A DNA stretch of 56,963 nucleotides, from positions 1-56,963 of the forward strand of contig CAZHDI010000012.1 in assembly GCA_964531285.1 (NCBI GenBank). The letters run 5' to 3'. A model generated the notes under the pieces. That model was not told where the DNA came from and searched no databases. It worked only from the letters and a program-made list of their open reading frames with translations. The DNA comes from CAZHDI01 sp964531285 (GTDB lineage Bacteria; Pseudomonadota; Alphaproteobacteria; JAJFIK01). The position numbers and the translations under genes were made by a program. Shown in pieces: positions 26,568 to 34,956 of the stretch (position 1 is its first letter; each line of letters opens with the position of its first letter).

Positions 26568-27523
26568 GGCTGTGTCTCCTCACCGCCGATCCGGGGCGCG
26601 AGCCCGGCCATATCGGCCAGGATCGCGCTCAAATGATTGGTGATGATGGAAACATGCCCTTCATGCGGGATAAAGCGCGCCGCGATACCCGGCACCCGGG
26701 CCGCGTAATGGCGCCCGACGGAGACCGGCACGATGGGATCGGCTTCGCCATGCCAGATCCGCATGGGCACGGCGATGTCTTCCAGGCGAAACGGCCAGGG
26801 CGTATCGTAGATCCGCGCATCGCTCAACATGCCGTCGGCGCTGGCCCGCAGGCCCTCACGCCAGGACCCGACCAGGAAATCCCCGAACCCGCCCTGGAGC
26901 GCCTTGGCATCCGGATTGCGCCCACGCGCCAGCCGGCGCAGGCGGGCCAGATGGCGTTCCGCGCCCCGCGCCAGCAGGATCTGCCGCGCAATGCCCAGCG
27001 CGATCGGCGTGCGGCCGCGCCCCCGGCCCAACCGGCGCATCATGGCGATCTTGGCGCTGGCCATGCCCTCGGCCTCGGGCGGCCCGAGCGGACAGATCAA
27101 TGTCGCATCGCTCACCCGCGATCCCAGCAGCGCGGCACAGGCCGCGGCATAGGGGCCGCCGCCGGAAATCCCAACGACGCCGAAGTCCTGAATGCCCAGC
27201 CGGTCGGCGAGCGCGGCAATATCGCGGGGCCAGTCGGCCAGCGTGCGCTCGGGGCTCGGATCGGACAGCCCGTAGCCGGGCCGGTCCACCGCCAGCAGCC
27301 GCAGGCCTGGAAACTCGAAAAAGGCGGGCTCCCGGCGCGATCCCGGCCAGCCGTGAAAGAAAAACACCGGACGCCCGTCCGGGTCGCCATAGGCACTTAC
27401 GCCCAGATGACGGCCCGAGGGCAGCCGGACCGCCTCGGCGGCCAGATCCGGCCTGGTCTGAAGGGCGGTGCCGGGGGATGTCGAAGCAGACGAGGGATCG
27501 GAGGCGGAAAGGTCGGCGGTCAT
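26564..27523 (-). CDS. Alpha/beta hydrolase
   Basis: A 319-residue alpha/beta-hydrolase-fold protein. The oxyanion HGWPGSR (57-63), nucleophile elbow GISGGG (S120), an acid in WHGEADPIVPV and a histidine in HEGHVSI make a full catalytic set. Substrate is unknown. I used the ATG at 27523, where homology-like sequence starts; the longer frame to 27625 looks like non-coding leader. Downstream it is coupled to the SDR remnant. It is divergent from sdhE. Confidence 0.82.
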   Translation of the reverse strand: MTADLSASDPSSASTSPGTALQTRPDLAAEAVRLPSGRHLGVSAYGDPDGRPVFFFHGWPGSRREPAFFEFPGLRLLAVDRPGYGLSDPSPERTLADWPRDIAALADRLGIQDFGVVGISGGGPYAAACAALLGSRVSDATLICPLGPPEAEGMASAKIAMMRRLGRGRGRTPIALGIARQILLARGAERHLARLRRLARGRNPDAKALQGGFGDFLVGSWREGLRASADGMLSDARIYDTPWPFRLEDIAVPMRIWHGEADPIVPVSVGRHYAARVPGIAARFIPHEGHVSIITNHLSAILADMAGLAPRIGGEETQP

Positions 27524-27690
27524 GGGCTCATCCGGGCAGGTCTTACGAGAAAAGGTCTGGCGACAAACGAGGGCGGCGCAGGAGCCGGGCGCGGCAGGAT
27601 CGCGCCGTGACTCGCGCGCGTCCACCGCCTATATGCCATATGGTCCTTACGCCGGAGTCGGCGAGAGATGAACAACAAGGAGACGGCGCC

Positions 27691-28020
27691 ATGACCGCCC
27701 CGACCGCGCAAGATGCATCCGCCAACCAGGACCCGGCCAAGCACGACAACCGCCTGAAGCGTCTTCAGTTCCGCTCCTGGCACCGCGGCTTCAAGGAAGC
27801 CGACCTGATGATGGGCCATTTCGCCGATAAGCATTTGCGAGAATTGACGCCGGCCCAACTGGATCGCTATGAAGCGCTGCTCGCGGAAGAGGATCACGAC
27901 CTTTACGGCTGGATCGTCGGACGCGCGCCGGTGCCGGCCGAGCATGACAACGATGTGTTCGCGCTGATCCGCACCTTCCGTCATCTTGAGGACAGCATGT
28001 GGCCGCAGGTCCGGGGCTGA
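27691..28020 (+). CDS. sdhE: Succinate dehydrogenase assembly factor SdhE (flavinator)
   Basis: A 109-residue protein of the SdhE/SDHAF2/YgfY family, which helps attach FAD covalently to SdhA. The conserved RGFKEAD (RGxxE type) and a helical acidic body (LDRYEALLAEEDHDLYGWI) are present. An AAGGAG site lies seven bases before ATG 27691. Its place between recG and mfd is the usual alphaproteobacterial order. Confidence 0.92.
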   Translation: MTAPTAQDASANQDPAKHDNRLKRLQFRSWHRGFKEADLMMGHFADKHLRELTPAQLDRYEALLAEEDHDLYGWIVGRAPVPAEHDNDVFALIRTFRHLEDSMWPQVRG

Positions 28021-28103
28021 GCCGGTAACGCCCGCCCCCAAGCGGCGCCTGCGCCGACCCTGTAGCCTGTGATCCAGCCCGCGCACCGAGGCGCCGACAT
28101 CCC

Positions 28104-31100
28104 GTGACTGCCACGCCCAGACCCATTGCCGACCCGTTTCTGGGCCTGTCCGCCCGGCTCGTCATGCGCGACAGCGGCCGGGCCGCGCTCGCCCACGCAC
28201 CCGAAGGGTTCGATGCGCATCTGGTCAGCACGCTGGCCAAGGATAACGCCGGTCTCTGGCTTCATGTGGCCCGGGACGATGCGCGCGCCGGCGCCCTCCA
28301 TGACGCCTTGAGCTTCTTCGCGCCTGACCTGGCGGTGCTACGGTTTCCCGCCTGGGACTGTCTGCCCTATGACCGGGTCTCGCCCAAGACCGAAATCGCC
28401 AGCCAGCGCATGGCCACGCTCAGCGCCCTCGCTTCGGCCGGCGGGACCGGGCCGCTTGTGGTCATCACCACGGTCAATGCGGCGCTGCAACGGGTCCCGG
28501 CGCGCGAGATCGTCCAGACCCATGCCTTCTCGGCCCGCGCCGGCAATCAGATCGACCTTGAAGACCTGACCGATTATCTCGCCCATAACGGCTATGTCCG
28601 GGCCTCGACCGTGCGCGAGCCGGGCGAGTTCGCGATCCGGGGCGGCATCGTGGATCTGTTCCCGCCGGGCCTGGAGCAGCCGTTGCGTCTGGACCTGTTC
28701 GGCGACACGCTGGAATCGATCCGCAGTTTCGATGCGGAAAGTCAGCGCACCACGGGGCAGTTGCGCAGTCTCGATCTGGTGCCGGTCAGCGAGGTCCTGC
28801 TCAACGATCAGAGCATTCAGCGCTTCCGCAAGGGCTATGTCTCGGCCTTCGGCGCCGTCACCCATGACGACCCGCTTTACGAGGCGGTCAGCGGCGGCAT
28901 GAAACATCAGGGCATGGAGCATTGGCTGCCCTTGTTCCATGAGCGCCTTGAGACGCTGTTCGACTATGTCGGCGAAGCGCCGGTGACCCTCGATCATCTG
29001 GCGGACGAAGCCCGCGAGCAGCGCCTCGAGCAGATCACGGACTATTATGAGGCGCGGCGCGATGCACCGGCCCCGGCCGGCGCCGGCACCGACTTTGCCG
29101 CCCCGCGGTACAAGCCGTTGGAACCCTCCGCCCTGTATCTGACCAAGCAGGATTGGGAGAGCGCCCTGGGCCAGCGCACCGTGCGCGCCTTTCATCCCTT
29201 CGCCGTGCCGGACGGGCCGGGGCGCGTCATCGACGCCCAGGCCGCTGTGGGGCGCAGTTTCGCCCCCGAACGGGCCCAGGACGGCGTGAATGTCTACGAC
29301 GCGGTGGCCGATCATATCGAAGCCGTTCAGAAGGCCGGGCGGCGCGTGGTGCTGGCCTGCTGGTCCACCGGCTCGCGCGAGCGCATGGCGGGCGTGCTCA
29401 ACGATCACGGCATCGACCGAACCCGGATGATCGAGCGCTTTGCCGATCTGTCCGATCTGGACGAGACCACGGCGGCGCTCGCGGTCCTTGGGCTGGAACA
29501 GGGCTTCGAGGCCGCCGGTTACGCGGTGATCAGCGAGCAGGATATTCTCGGCGACCGGCTGATCCGCCAGCGCTCGCGTTCGCGCAAGGCCCAGAATTTC
29601 CTGACCGAGGCCGCCGCGCTGACCCCGGGCGATCTGGTGGTCCATGTGGATCACGGCATCGGGCGCTATGAAGGGCTTCAGACCCTGGAGGTGCAGGACG
29701 CGCCCCATGACTGCCTGCTGATCGTCTATCAGGGCAATGACAAGCTCTTTCTCCCTGTTGAGAACATCGAACTTCTGAGCCGCTACGGCTCGGACGACGC
29801 CGCGGTCCAACTGGACAAGTTGGGCGGTCCGGGCTGGCAGTCCCGCAAGGCCAAACTGAAAAAGCGTATCCGCGAGATGGCCGATGCCCTGATCAAGGTC
29901 GCCGCCGAACGCGAATTGCGCCAGGCCGATCAGATGCCGCCGCCGCAGGGTGTCTATGACGAATTCTGCGCGCGGTTCCCTTATCAGGAGACGGAAGATC
30001 AGGACCGCGCCATCGCCGATGTGATCGAGGATCTGGGCAGGGGCCGGCCCATGGACCGCCTGGTGTGCGGCGACGTGGGCTTCGGCAAGACCGAGGTGGC
30101 GCTCCGTGCGGCCTTCGTCGCCGCGCTCCAGGGCCATCAGGTCGCCGTTGTGGTGCCGACCACCCTGCTGGCGCGCCAGCACTACAAGACGTTCACGGAG
30201 CGCTTTGCCGGCTGGCCGGTGACGATCCGCCAGCTGTCGCGCATGGTCTCGGCGAAAGATGCGAGCCAGACCCGGAAAGAACTGACCGAAGGCAAGGTCG
30301 ATATCGTCGTCGGCACCCATGCGCTGTTGGCGAAGTCGATCAAATTCGCCCATCTGGGCCTGCTGATCGTGGACGAGGAACAGCATTTCGGGGTGGCCCA
30401 TAAGGAACGCCTGAAACAGCTCAAAAGCGATGTGCACGTTCTGACCCTGACCGCCACGCCGATCCCGCGCACCCTGCAACTGGCCATGAGCGGGGTGCGG
30501 GAACTGTCGATCATCGCAACCCCGCCGGTCGACCGCCTCGCGGTGCGTACCTTCGTGACGCCCTTCGATCCGGTGGTCGTGCGCGAGGCGCTGCTGCGCG
30601 AAAAATACCGGGGCGGACAGAGCTTTTATGTCTGCCCCAGGGTCTCGGATCTCGCCGACACGGCGGCGTTCCTCGACGAGCATGTGCCGGAGGTGAAATA
30701 CGTCAAGGCGCACGGACAGATGGCCTCGGGCGAGCTTGAGGACATCATGAATGCCTTCTATGACGGCAAATACGATGTGCTTTTGTCCACGACCATCGTG
30801 GAATCCGGCCTCGATATTCCGTCCGCGAACACGCTGATCGTTCACCGGGCGGATATGTTCGGCCTGGCGCAACTCTATCAGATCCGCGGGCGCATCGGCC
30901 GCTCCAAGGTCCGGGCCTATGCCTATCTGACCGTGCCACCGACCAAGAAACTCACGGCCAATGCCGAGAAGCGCCTCAAGGTGCTCCAGAGCCTCGATAC
31001 TCTGGGCGCCGGGTTTACCCTAGCCAGCCACGATCTGGATATTCGCGGCGCCGGCAATCTTCTGGGTGAGGAACAATCGGGCCAGGTCCGCGAAGTCGGC

Positions 31101-31655
31101 ATCGAGCTTTATCAATCCATGCTCGAAGAAGCGATCGCCAACTTACGCAGCGGCGACATGGCGGTCGAATTCGAGGAGAAATGGTCGCCCCATATCAATG
31201 TGGGCACCTCGGTGCTGATACCGGAGGTTTATGTGCCGGACCTCAATGTCCGTCTGGCGCTCTACCGGCGCTTGGCCGATGTCGAGACCCGCGCCGATAT
31301 GGATGCCTTCGCCGCCGAGCTGATCGACCGGTTCGGTCCGATTCCGGAGGAAGTCGAACACCTCCTGAAGATCATCGCGATCAAGAGCCTGTGCCGCGCG
31401 GCCAATGTCGAAAAGGTCGATGCCGGCCCCAAGGGCGTGACCTTGACCTTCCGTCCCGACGGCTTTCCGGACGTGGCGGCGCTCGTCGAGTTCGTCACCT
31501 ATAGCCGGGTGCCGACGAAACTGCGCCCCGACGGCAAGCTGATCTACAGCCGGGGCGGGGAGGACGCGGAAAGCCGGCTGGCTTCGACCCACCGGATCCT
31601 GGAAACCCTGGCTGGTCTGGTGACGAAGGACACGCCATTGAAGGTGCAGGCCTGA
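28104..31655 (+). CDS. mfd: Transcription-repair coupling factor Mfd
   Basis: An 1183-residue SF2 translocase that removes RNA polymerase stalled at DNA damage and recruits UvrA. The order is a UvrB-homology region (1 to about 450, with VREPGEFAIRGGIVDLFPPG), the RNA-polymerase-binding domain near 500 (TPGDLVVHVDHGIGRYEG), the RecG-like helicase core with Walker A GDVGFGKT (656-663) and DEEQ (IVDEEQHFG), and a C-terminal TRCF domain. The start is GTG at 28104, with no closer ATG. Confidence 0.96.
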   Translation: MTATPRPIADPFLGLSARLVMRDSGRAALAHAPEGFDAHLVSTLAKDNAGLWLHVARDDARAGALHDALSFFAPDLAVLRFPAWDCLPYDRVSPKTEIASQRMATLSALASAGGTGPLVVITTVNAALQRVPAREIVQTHAFSARAGNQIDLEDLTDYLAHNGYVRASTVREPGEFAIRGGIVDLFPPGLEQPLRLDLFGDTLESIRSFDAESQRTTGQLRSLDLVPVSEVLLNDQSIQRFRKGYVSAFGAVTHDDPLYEAVSGGMKHQGMEHWLPLFHERLETLFDYVGEAPVTLDHLADEAREQRLEQITDYYEARRDAPAPAGAGTDFAAPRYKPLEPSALYLTKQDWESALGQRTVRAFHPFAVPDGPGRVIDAQAAVGRSFAPERAQDGVNVYDAVADHIEAVQKAGRRVVLACWSTGSRERMAGVLNDHGIDRTRMIERFADLSDLDETTAALAVLGLEQGFEAAGYAVISEQDILGDRLIRQRSRSRKAQNFLTEAAALTPGDLVVHVDHGIGRYEGLQTLEVQDAPHDCLLIVYQGNDKLFLPVENIELLSRYGSDDAAVQLDKLGGPGWQSRKAKLKKRIREMADALIKVAAERELRQADQMPPPQGVYDEFCARFPYQETEDQDRAIADVIEDLGRGRPMDRLVCGDVGFGKTEVALRAAFVAALQGHQVAVVVPTTLLARQHYKTFTERFAGWPVTIRQLSRMVSAKDASQTRKELTEGKVDIVVGTHALLAKSIKFAHLGLLIVDEEQHFGVAHKERLKQLKSDVHVLTLTATPIPRTLQLAMSGVRELSIIATPPVDRLAVRTFVTPFDPVVVREALLREKYRGGQSFYVCPRVSDLADTAAFLDEHVPEVKYVKAHGQMASGELEDIMNAFYDGKYDVLLSTTIVESGLDIPSANTLIVHRADMFGLAQLYQIRGRIGRSKVRAYAYLTVPPTKKLTANAEKRLKVLQSLDTLGAGFTLASHDLDIRGAGNLLGEEQSGQVREVGIELYQSMLEEAIANLRSGDMAVEFEEKWSPHINVGTSVLIPEVYVPDLNVRLALYRRLADVETRADMDAFAAELIDRFGPIPEEVEHLLKIIAIKSLCRAANVEKVDAGPKGVTLTFRPDGFPDVAALVEFVTYSRVPTKLRPDGKLIYSRGGEDAESRLASTHRILETLAGLVTKDTPLKVQA

Positions 31656-31676
31656 CCCCAACCGGTCCGCCCGCGT

Positions 31677-31718
31677 GCGGCACGAAACTGTCACATGAAT
31701 GACCGATAGTCGTGCCGC
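31677..31718 (+). other. Stem-loop between mfd and the PHP gene
   Basis: GCGGCACGA (31677-31685) pairs perfectly with TCGTGCCGC (31710-31718). An inner GTCA/TGAC pair (31690-31693 with 31700-31703) extends the fold. It starts 22 bases after the mfd stop and ends 26 bases before the next start. There is no T-tract, so it could be a weak terminator, an mRNA-stabilising structure or an operator. Confidence 0.45.
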
Positions 31719-31744
31719 CATAGACGAGGGGACAGGGGGGTTCC

Positions 31745-32983
31745 ATGCGCGTTTTCACACTCGGCGCCGCCGTGCTGGGCGGATTGATCCTGATGGTACC
31801 GGCCGCGATGGCCCAAGACCCGGCCAAGCCGCTGACCTTTCCGGACGCCGGCGACGGCCGCATGGCGCTCACCGTCGATTTGCATACCCATTCGGTGTTT
31901 TCCGACGGTGCGGTCTGGCCGACCATCCGCGTGCAGGAGGCCGAGCGCGACGGCCTTGCGCTCCTGGCAGTCACCGAACACCTGGAATGGCAGCCTTATC
32001 TGGCCGATATTCCGCATCCGGACCGCAACCGGGCCTTTGAGGTGGCCAAGGTCTGGGAAGAGTATACCGATGTGATCGTCGTCAATGGCGCGGAAATCAC
32101 TCGCGGCATGCCGGTCGGGCATATCAACGCGGTCTTCATCGACGACGCCAATCCGATCCTGCCGGACATTCCCTCCGCCAGCACCTATGACGAGTTGCGC
32201 GCGCGGTTCGACGGCGCCTCCGAAAAGCAGATTTCCACGGCCCGTGCCTCTCTCGAAGCCGCGAACGCTCAGGACGCCTTTGTCTTTATGAACCATCTGG
32301 CCTGGACCGGTCAGGCCCCGGACGGCATTGCGCGCCTGACGGATTTTCATAAGCAGGCGATCGAGGACGGGCTCATCCATGGGATCGAGGTCGTCAACGG
32401 CGCCATGTATATGGAAGACGCCTTTAACATCGCGCTCGATTACAATCTCGCGATTGTCGGGGTGTCGGATATTCACGGGCTCATCGCCTGGGATTACGCC
32501 TCCGATTACACCCATCTGGGCATGGACGGCGCGGGGCCGACCCATCGCACCGCGACCATCGTTCTGACGGAGGCAAAATCAGCCGAGGCGATCCAGGACG
32601 CCATCGAAGACCGCCAGACCGTCGGCGTGCAGGCCAATACGCTTTATGGCCGCGCAGAACCGTTGAGCGCGGTCGTCACCGGCGCGCTCACAGCCACGCT
32701 TGGCCCGGCCGATCAATGGCCCGGCACGGTGACGACGGTTCACCCCATGGAGATCGTCAACACCGCGCCGATCCCGCTGACCATCCGGTCGACAAGCGAT
32801 CAAGGCTTTTACGGCCATCCGCGCACCTTCACGATCCCGGCCCGCGGGTCGGTGACCGTCCGTCTCACCGCCGTCGATGACGCCGACGCGCTAACGCGCA
32901 TGCCGATCGAGATCCTGAACGCCTATATCGCGCCCGAAGCGCCGCTGGCCCTCGACCTGACCATCGGCCGGGCCGAGGAGTAG
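31745..32983 (+). CDS. Exported PHP-domain phosphodiesterase
   Basis: A 412-residue protein with a clear signal peptide (1-23, cleavage after AMA) and an N-terminal PHP domain: DLHTHSVFSDG, TEHLEW, and later HLAW and GVSDIHG supply metal ligands. This pattern matches secreted phosphodiesterases of the Sb-PDE type. The C-terminal part is beta-rich (LTIRSTSDQGFYGH) and may be an Ig-like or carbohydrate-facing domain. The substrate is unknown. It follows mfd by 89 bases. Confidence 0.75.
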   Translation: MRVFTLGAAVLGGLILMVPAAMAQDPAKPLTFPDAGDGRMALTVDLHTHSVFSDGAVWPTIRVQEAERDGLALLAVTEHLEWQPYLADIPHPDRNRAFEVAKVWEEYTDVIVVNGAEITRGMPVGHINAVFIDDANPILPDIPSASTYDELRARFDGASEKQISTARASLEAANAQDAFVFMNHLAWTGQAPDGIARLTDFHKQAIEDGLIHGIEVVNGAMYMEDAFNIALDYNLAIVGVSDIHGLIAWDYASDYTHLGMDGAGPTHRTATIVLTEAKSAEAIQDAIEDRQTVGVQANTLYGRAEPLSAVVTGALTATLGPADQWPGTVTTVHPMEIVNTAPIPLTIRSTSDQGFYGHPRTFTIPARGSVTVRLTAVDDADALTRMPIEILNAYIAPEAPLALDLTIGRAEE

Positions 32984-33038
32984 GGCGCCGGATCAAAAAG
33001 CGAACAGAGTTTCTTTCGCGGTGCGGCATTCTGTGCGT

Positions 33039-33064
33039 TATACTGGTCCTTTACCATAACCAGT
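33039..33064 (+). promoter_or_regulatory. -10 element and inverted repeat before the AI-2E-type gene
   Basis: TATACT at 33039-33044 is a good -10 about 37 bases before the start codon. It overlaps ACTGGT (33042-33047), which is repeated inverted as ACCAGT (33059-33064). An operator covering the start site of transcription is possible. No clear -35 is seen. Confidence 0.45.
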
Positions 33065-33080
33065 GGGACCAGAGCGCAGT

Positions 33081-34166
33081 ATGGCCGCCCTTCAGACCCA
33101 TATCGAAAAAGCGGTTCGCGGCCCGACCGTGGGCATCGTCATCATCGCGTTCGCCGCTACTGTTTGGCTGCTCGATTTCGCGCAGGACGTGCTCATTCCG
33201 CTGGCCGTTGCGATCCTCGTTTGGGCGCTGATCAACGCCCTGGCCTCGGCGCTCGCCCGGCTGCCGCTGGGACCCGAGAAGGTGCGCAGTTGGGTGTCCA
33301 TGACGCTGGCGATCGTGATGGTCCTGGCAGCGCTTTATTTCGTCGGCGGCCTGATCACTGACAACGCCGCGCAAATCCGCAACAACGCGAATATGTACCA
33401 GGAGAATGTGGAGCGGCTGCTGCCGGCCTTCAGCACCTGGTTTGGGGTGGAGGCGGACCTGGCCTCGCTGCTCGATCAGATCAATTTCGGGTCGGTTCTG
33501 GGCGGGGTAGCTTTGGCGCTTTCGACGCTTGTGGGCAGCGCCATCATCATCCTGATCTATGTGACCTTTCTGCTCGTTGAGCAAAGCACGTTCGACAAGA
33601 AGCTGTCGGTCCTGTTCCAGGAGCCCAAACGGCGCGCCGACATCCAGCATCTGTCGAGCATGCTGTCGCGCCGGATCCGCGAATATCTCTGGGTCAAGAC
33701 CCTGATGAGTCTGCTGACGGCGTCCATCAGCTATGGAGTGCTGTGGTATCTGGACGTGGATTTCGCGTCCTTCTGGGCGTTCCTGATTTTCCTGCTCAAC
33801 TATGTGCCGACCATCGGTTCGATCCTCGGGATCATTTTCCCGGCGGTGCAGGTCCTTGTTCAGTTCGGCGATCCGATGCTGTTCCTGGGCGTGGTCGTGG
33901 TCCTGGGTCTCGTCCCGCAATTCACGATCGGTAATATCGTCGAGCCCAAGGTGATGAGCACATCGCTCAATCTCAGTCCCATCGTGATCCTGGTGTCGCT
34001 GGCCTTCTGGGGCATTATCTGGGGGATTGCCGGCCTGTTCCTGGCCGTGCCGATCACCGTGATCCTGATGATCATCTGCGCCCATTTCGAGCCGACCCGC
34101 TGGGTCGCCGTGCTGTTGTCCTCGAATGGCGAAATCGTCCAGGCCGTCGAGCACGATCCTGTTTGA
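33081..34166 (+). CDS. AI-2E family (TqsA/PerM-like) membrane permease
   Basis: A 361-residue polytopic protein. It has three N-terminal hydrophobic segments, a soluble helical stretch (residues about 100-180), then further helices. NYVPTIGSILGIIFP, a signature of the AI-2E/YdiK/PerM family, lies near residue 245. Members have been linked to export of AI-2 and other small molecules or ion antiport, and the substrate here is unknown. I used the ATG at 33081; a GTG at 33063 would add six residues. A -10/inverted-repeat combination lies just upstream. Confidence 0.85.
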   Translation: MAALQTHIEKAVRGPTVGIVIIAFAATVWLLDFAQDVLIPLAVAILVWALINALASALARLPLGPEKVRSWVSMTLAIVMVLAALYFVGGLITDNAAQIRNNANMYQENVERLLPAFSTWFGVEADLASLLDQINFGSVLGGVALALSTLVGSAIIILIYVTFLLVEQSTFDKKLSVLFQEPKRRADIQHLSSMLSRRIREYLWVKTLMSLLTASISYGVLWYLDVDFASFWAFLIFLLNYVPTIGSILGIIFPAVQVLVQFGDPMLFLGVVVVLGLVPQFTIGNIVEPKVMSTSLNLSPIVILVSLAFWGIIWGIAGLFLAVPITVILMIICAHFEPTRWVAVLLSSNGEIVQAVEHDPV

Positions 34167-34221
34167 CTGCCGCGCGGGACGGCGCATGGGGCAAACAGGC
34201 GGGGCCGGGCGTGGCCGGACC

Positions 34222-34899
34222 TTAGGACCGGTTCTCGTCGAAGGGCTGCCCGGAGGCCACGCGCCGGAACACATTGATCAGATCATCCGTGTCCTGTGCG
34301 CCCAAAAGGCCATAGCGGTTGTTGACCAGGAAGGTCGGCACGCCGCGCACGCCCCGGCGGCGCCACTCGAACACATCGCGGATCACCCGGTCCACATCCT
34401 GGCTGGTGCGCAGGCGCGCCTCGACCGCATCGCCGTCGAGCCCGACATGGCGCGCGGCATCGCCGAGCACCCTAAAGTCGCCGAGATTGGCGCCGTCCTG
34501 AAAGAACAGCTCGAACAGACGCTCGACCAACGCGCCCTGCTCGGGCATGCCGTCGGCCCACACGATCACCCGATGCGCATTGATCGTGTTCGGCATGATC
34601 TTGATGCGGTCGAAATGGAGCGCAATGCCGTCCTTGGCCGCTTCCTCGACGATCGACCGGGTCCGGTCTCTGGCGTCCTCGCCGAGCCCATGGCGCGAGG
34701 CCATATAGGCCTGGCGGTCCACCCCCTCAGGCGGGACGTCCGGATCGAGCGGGAAGGGCCGCCAGTGGACAGTGATATCAAGGTCGCCGAGCTGGGCCAG
34801 CGCCTGATCCAGCCGGCGTTTGCCGATAAAGCACCATGGGCACACCACATCCGATATGGCGTCCACGACGAGGGGCTTGGGAAACGCGTCTGTGCTCAT
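34222..34899 (-). CDS. FrnE-like DsbA-family oxidoreductase
   Basis: A 225-residue thioredoxin-fold protein with C20-PW-C23 followed by FIGKRRLDQAL, typical of the cytosolic FrnE branch of the DsbA family. It shares the conserved cis-Pro segment GVPTFLVNNRYGLLGAQ. There is no signal peptide. FrnE proteins act as thiol-disulfide isomerases, some in stress tolerance. I chose the ATG at 34899 over one eleven codons upstream. It converges on the AI-2E-type gene. Confidence 0.88.
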   Translation of the reverse strand: MSTDAFPKPLVVDAISDVVCPWCFIGKRRLDQALAQLGDLDITVHWRPFPLDPDVPPEGVDRQAYMASRHGLGEDARDRTRSIVEEAAKDGIALHFDRIKIMPNTINAHRVIVWADGMPEQGALVERLFELFFQDGANLGDFRVLGDAARHVGLDGDAVEARLRTSQDVDRVIRDVFEWRRRGVRGVPTFLVNNRYGLLGAQDTDDLINVFRRVASGQPFDENRS

Positions 34900-34956
34900 G
34901 GCAAGAGCATACCGCCCGCACAGCCCGCGCACCAGGGGCGGCGGCGGCGGCCCGGA

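Noticed and set aside
28338..30872. An 844-codon open frame antisense to mfd
   Set aside because: High-GC codon use keeps the opposite strand open; the frame has no recognisable motif, while the plus strand encodes a full Mfd.
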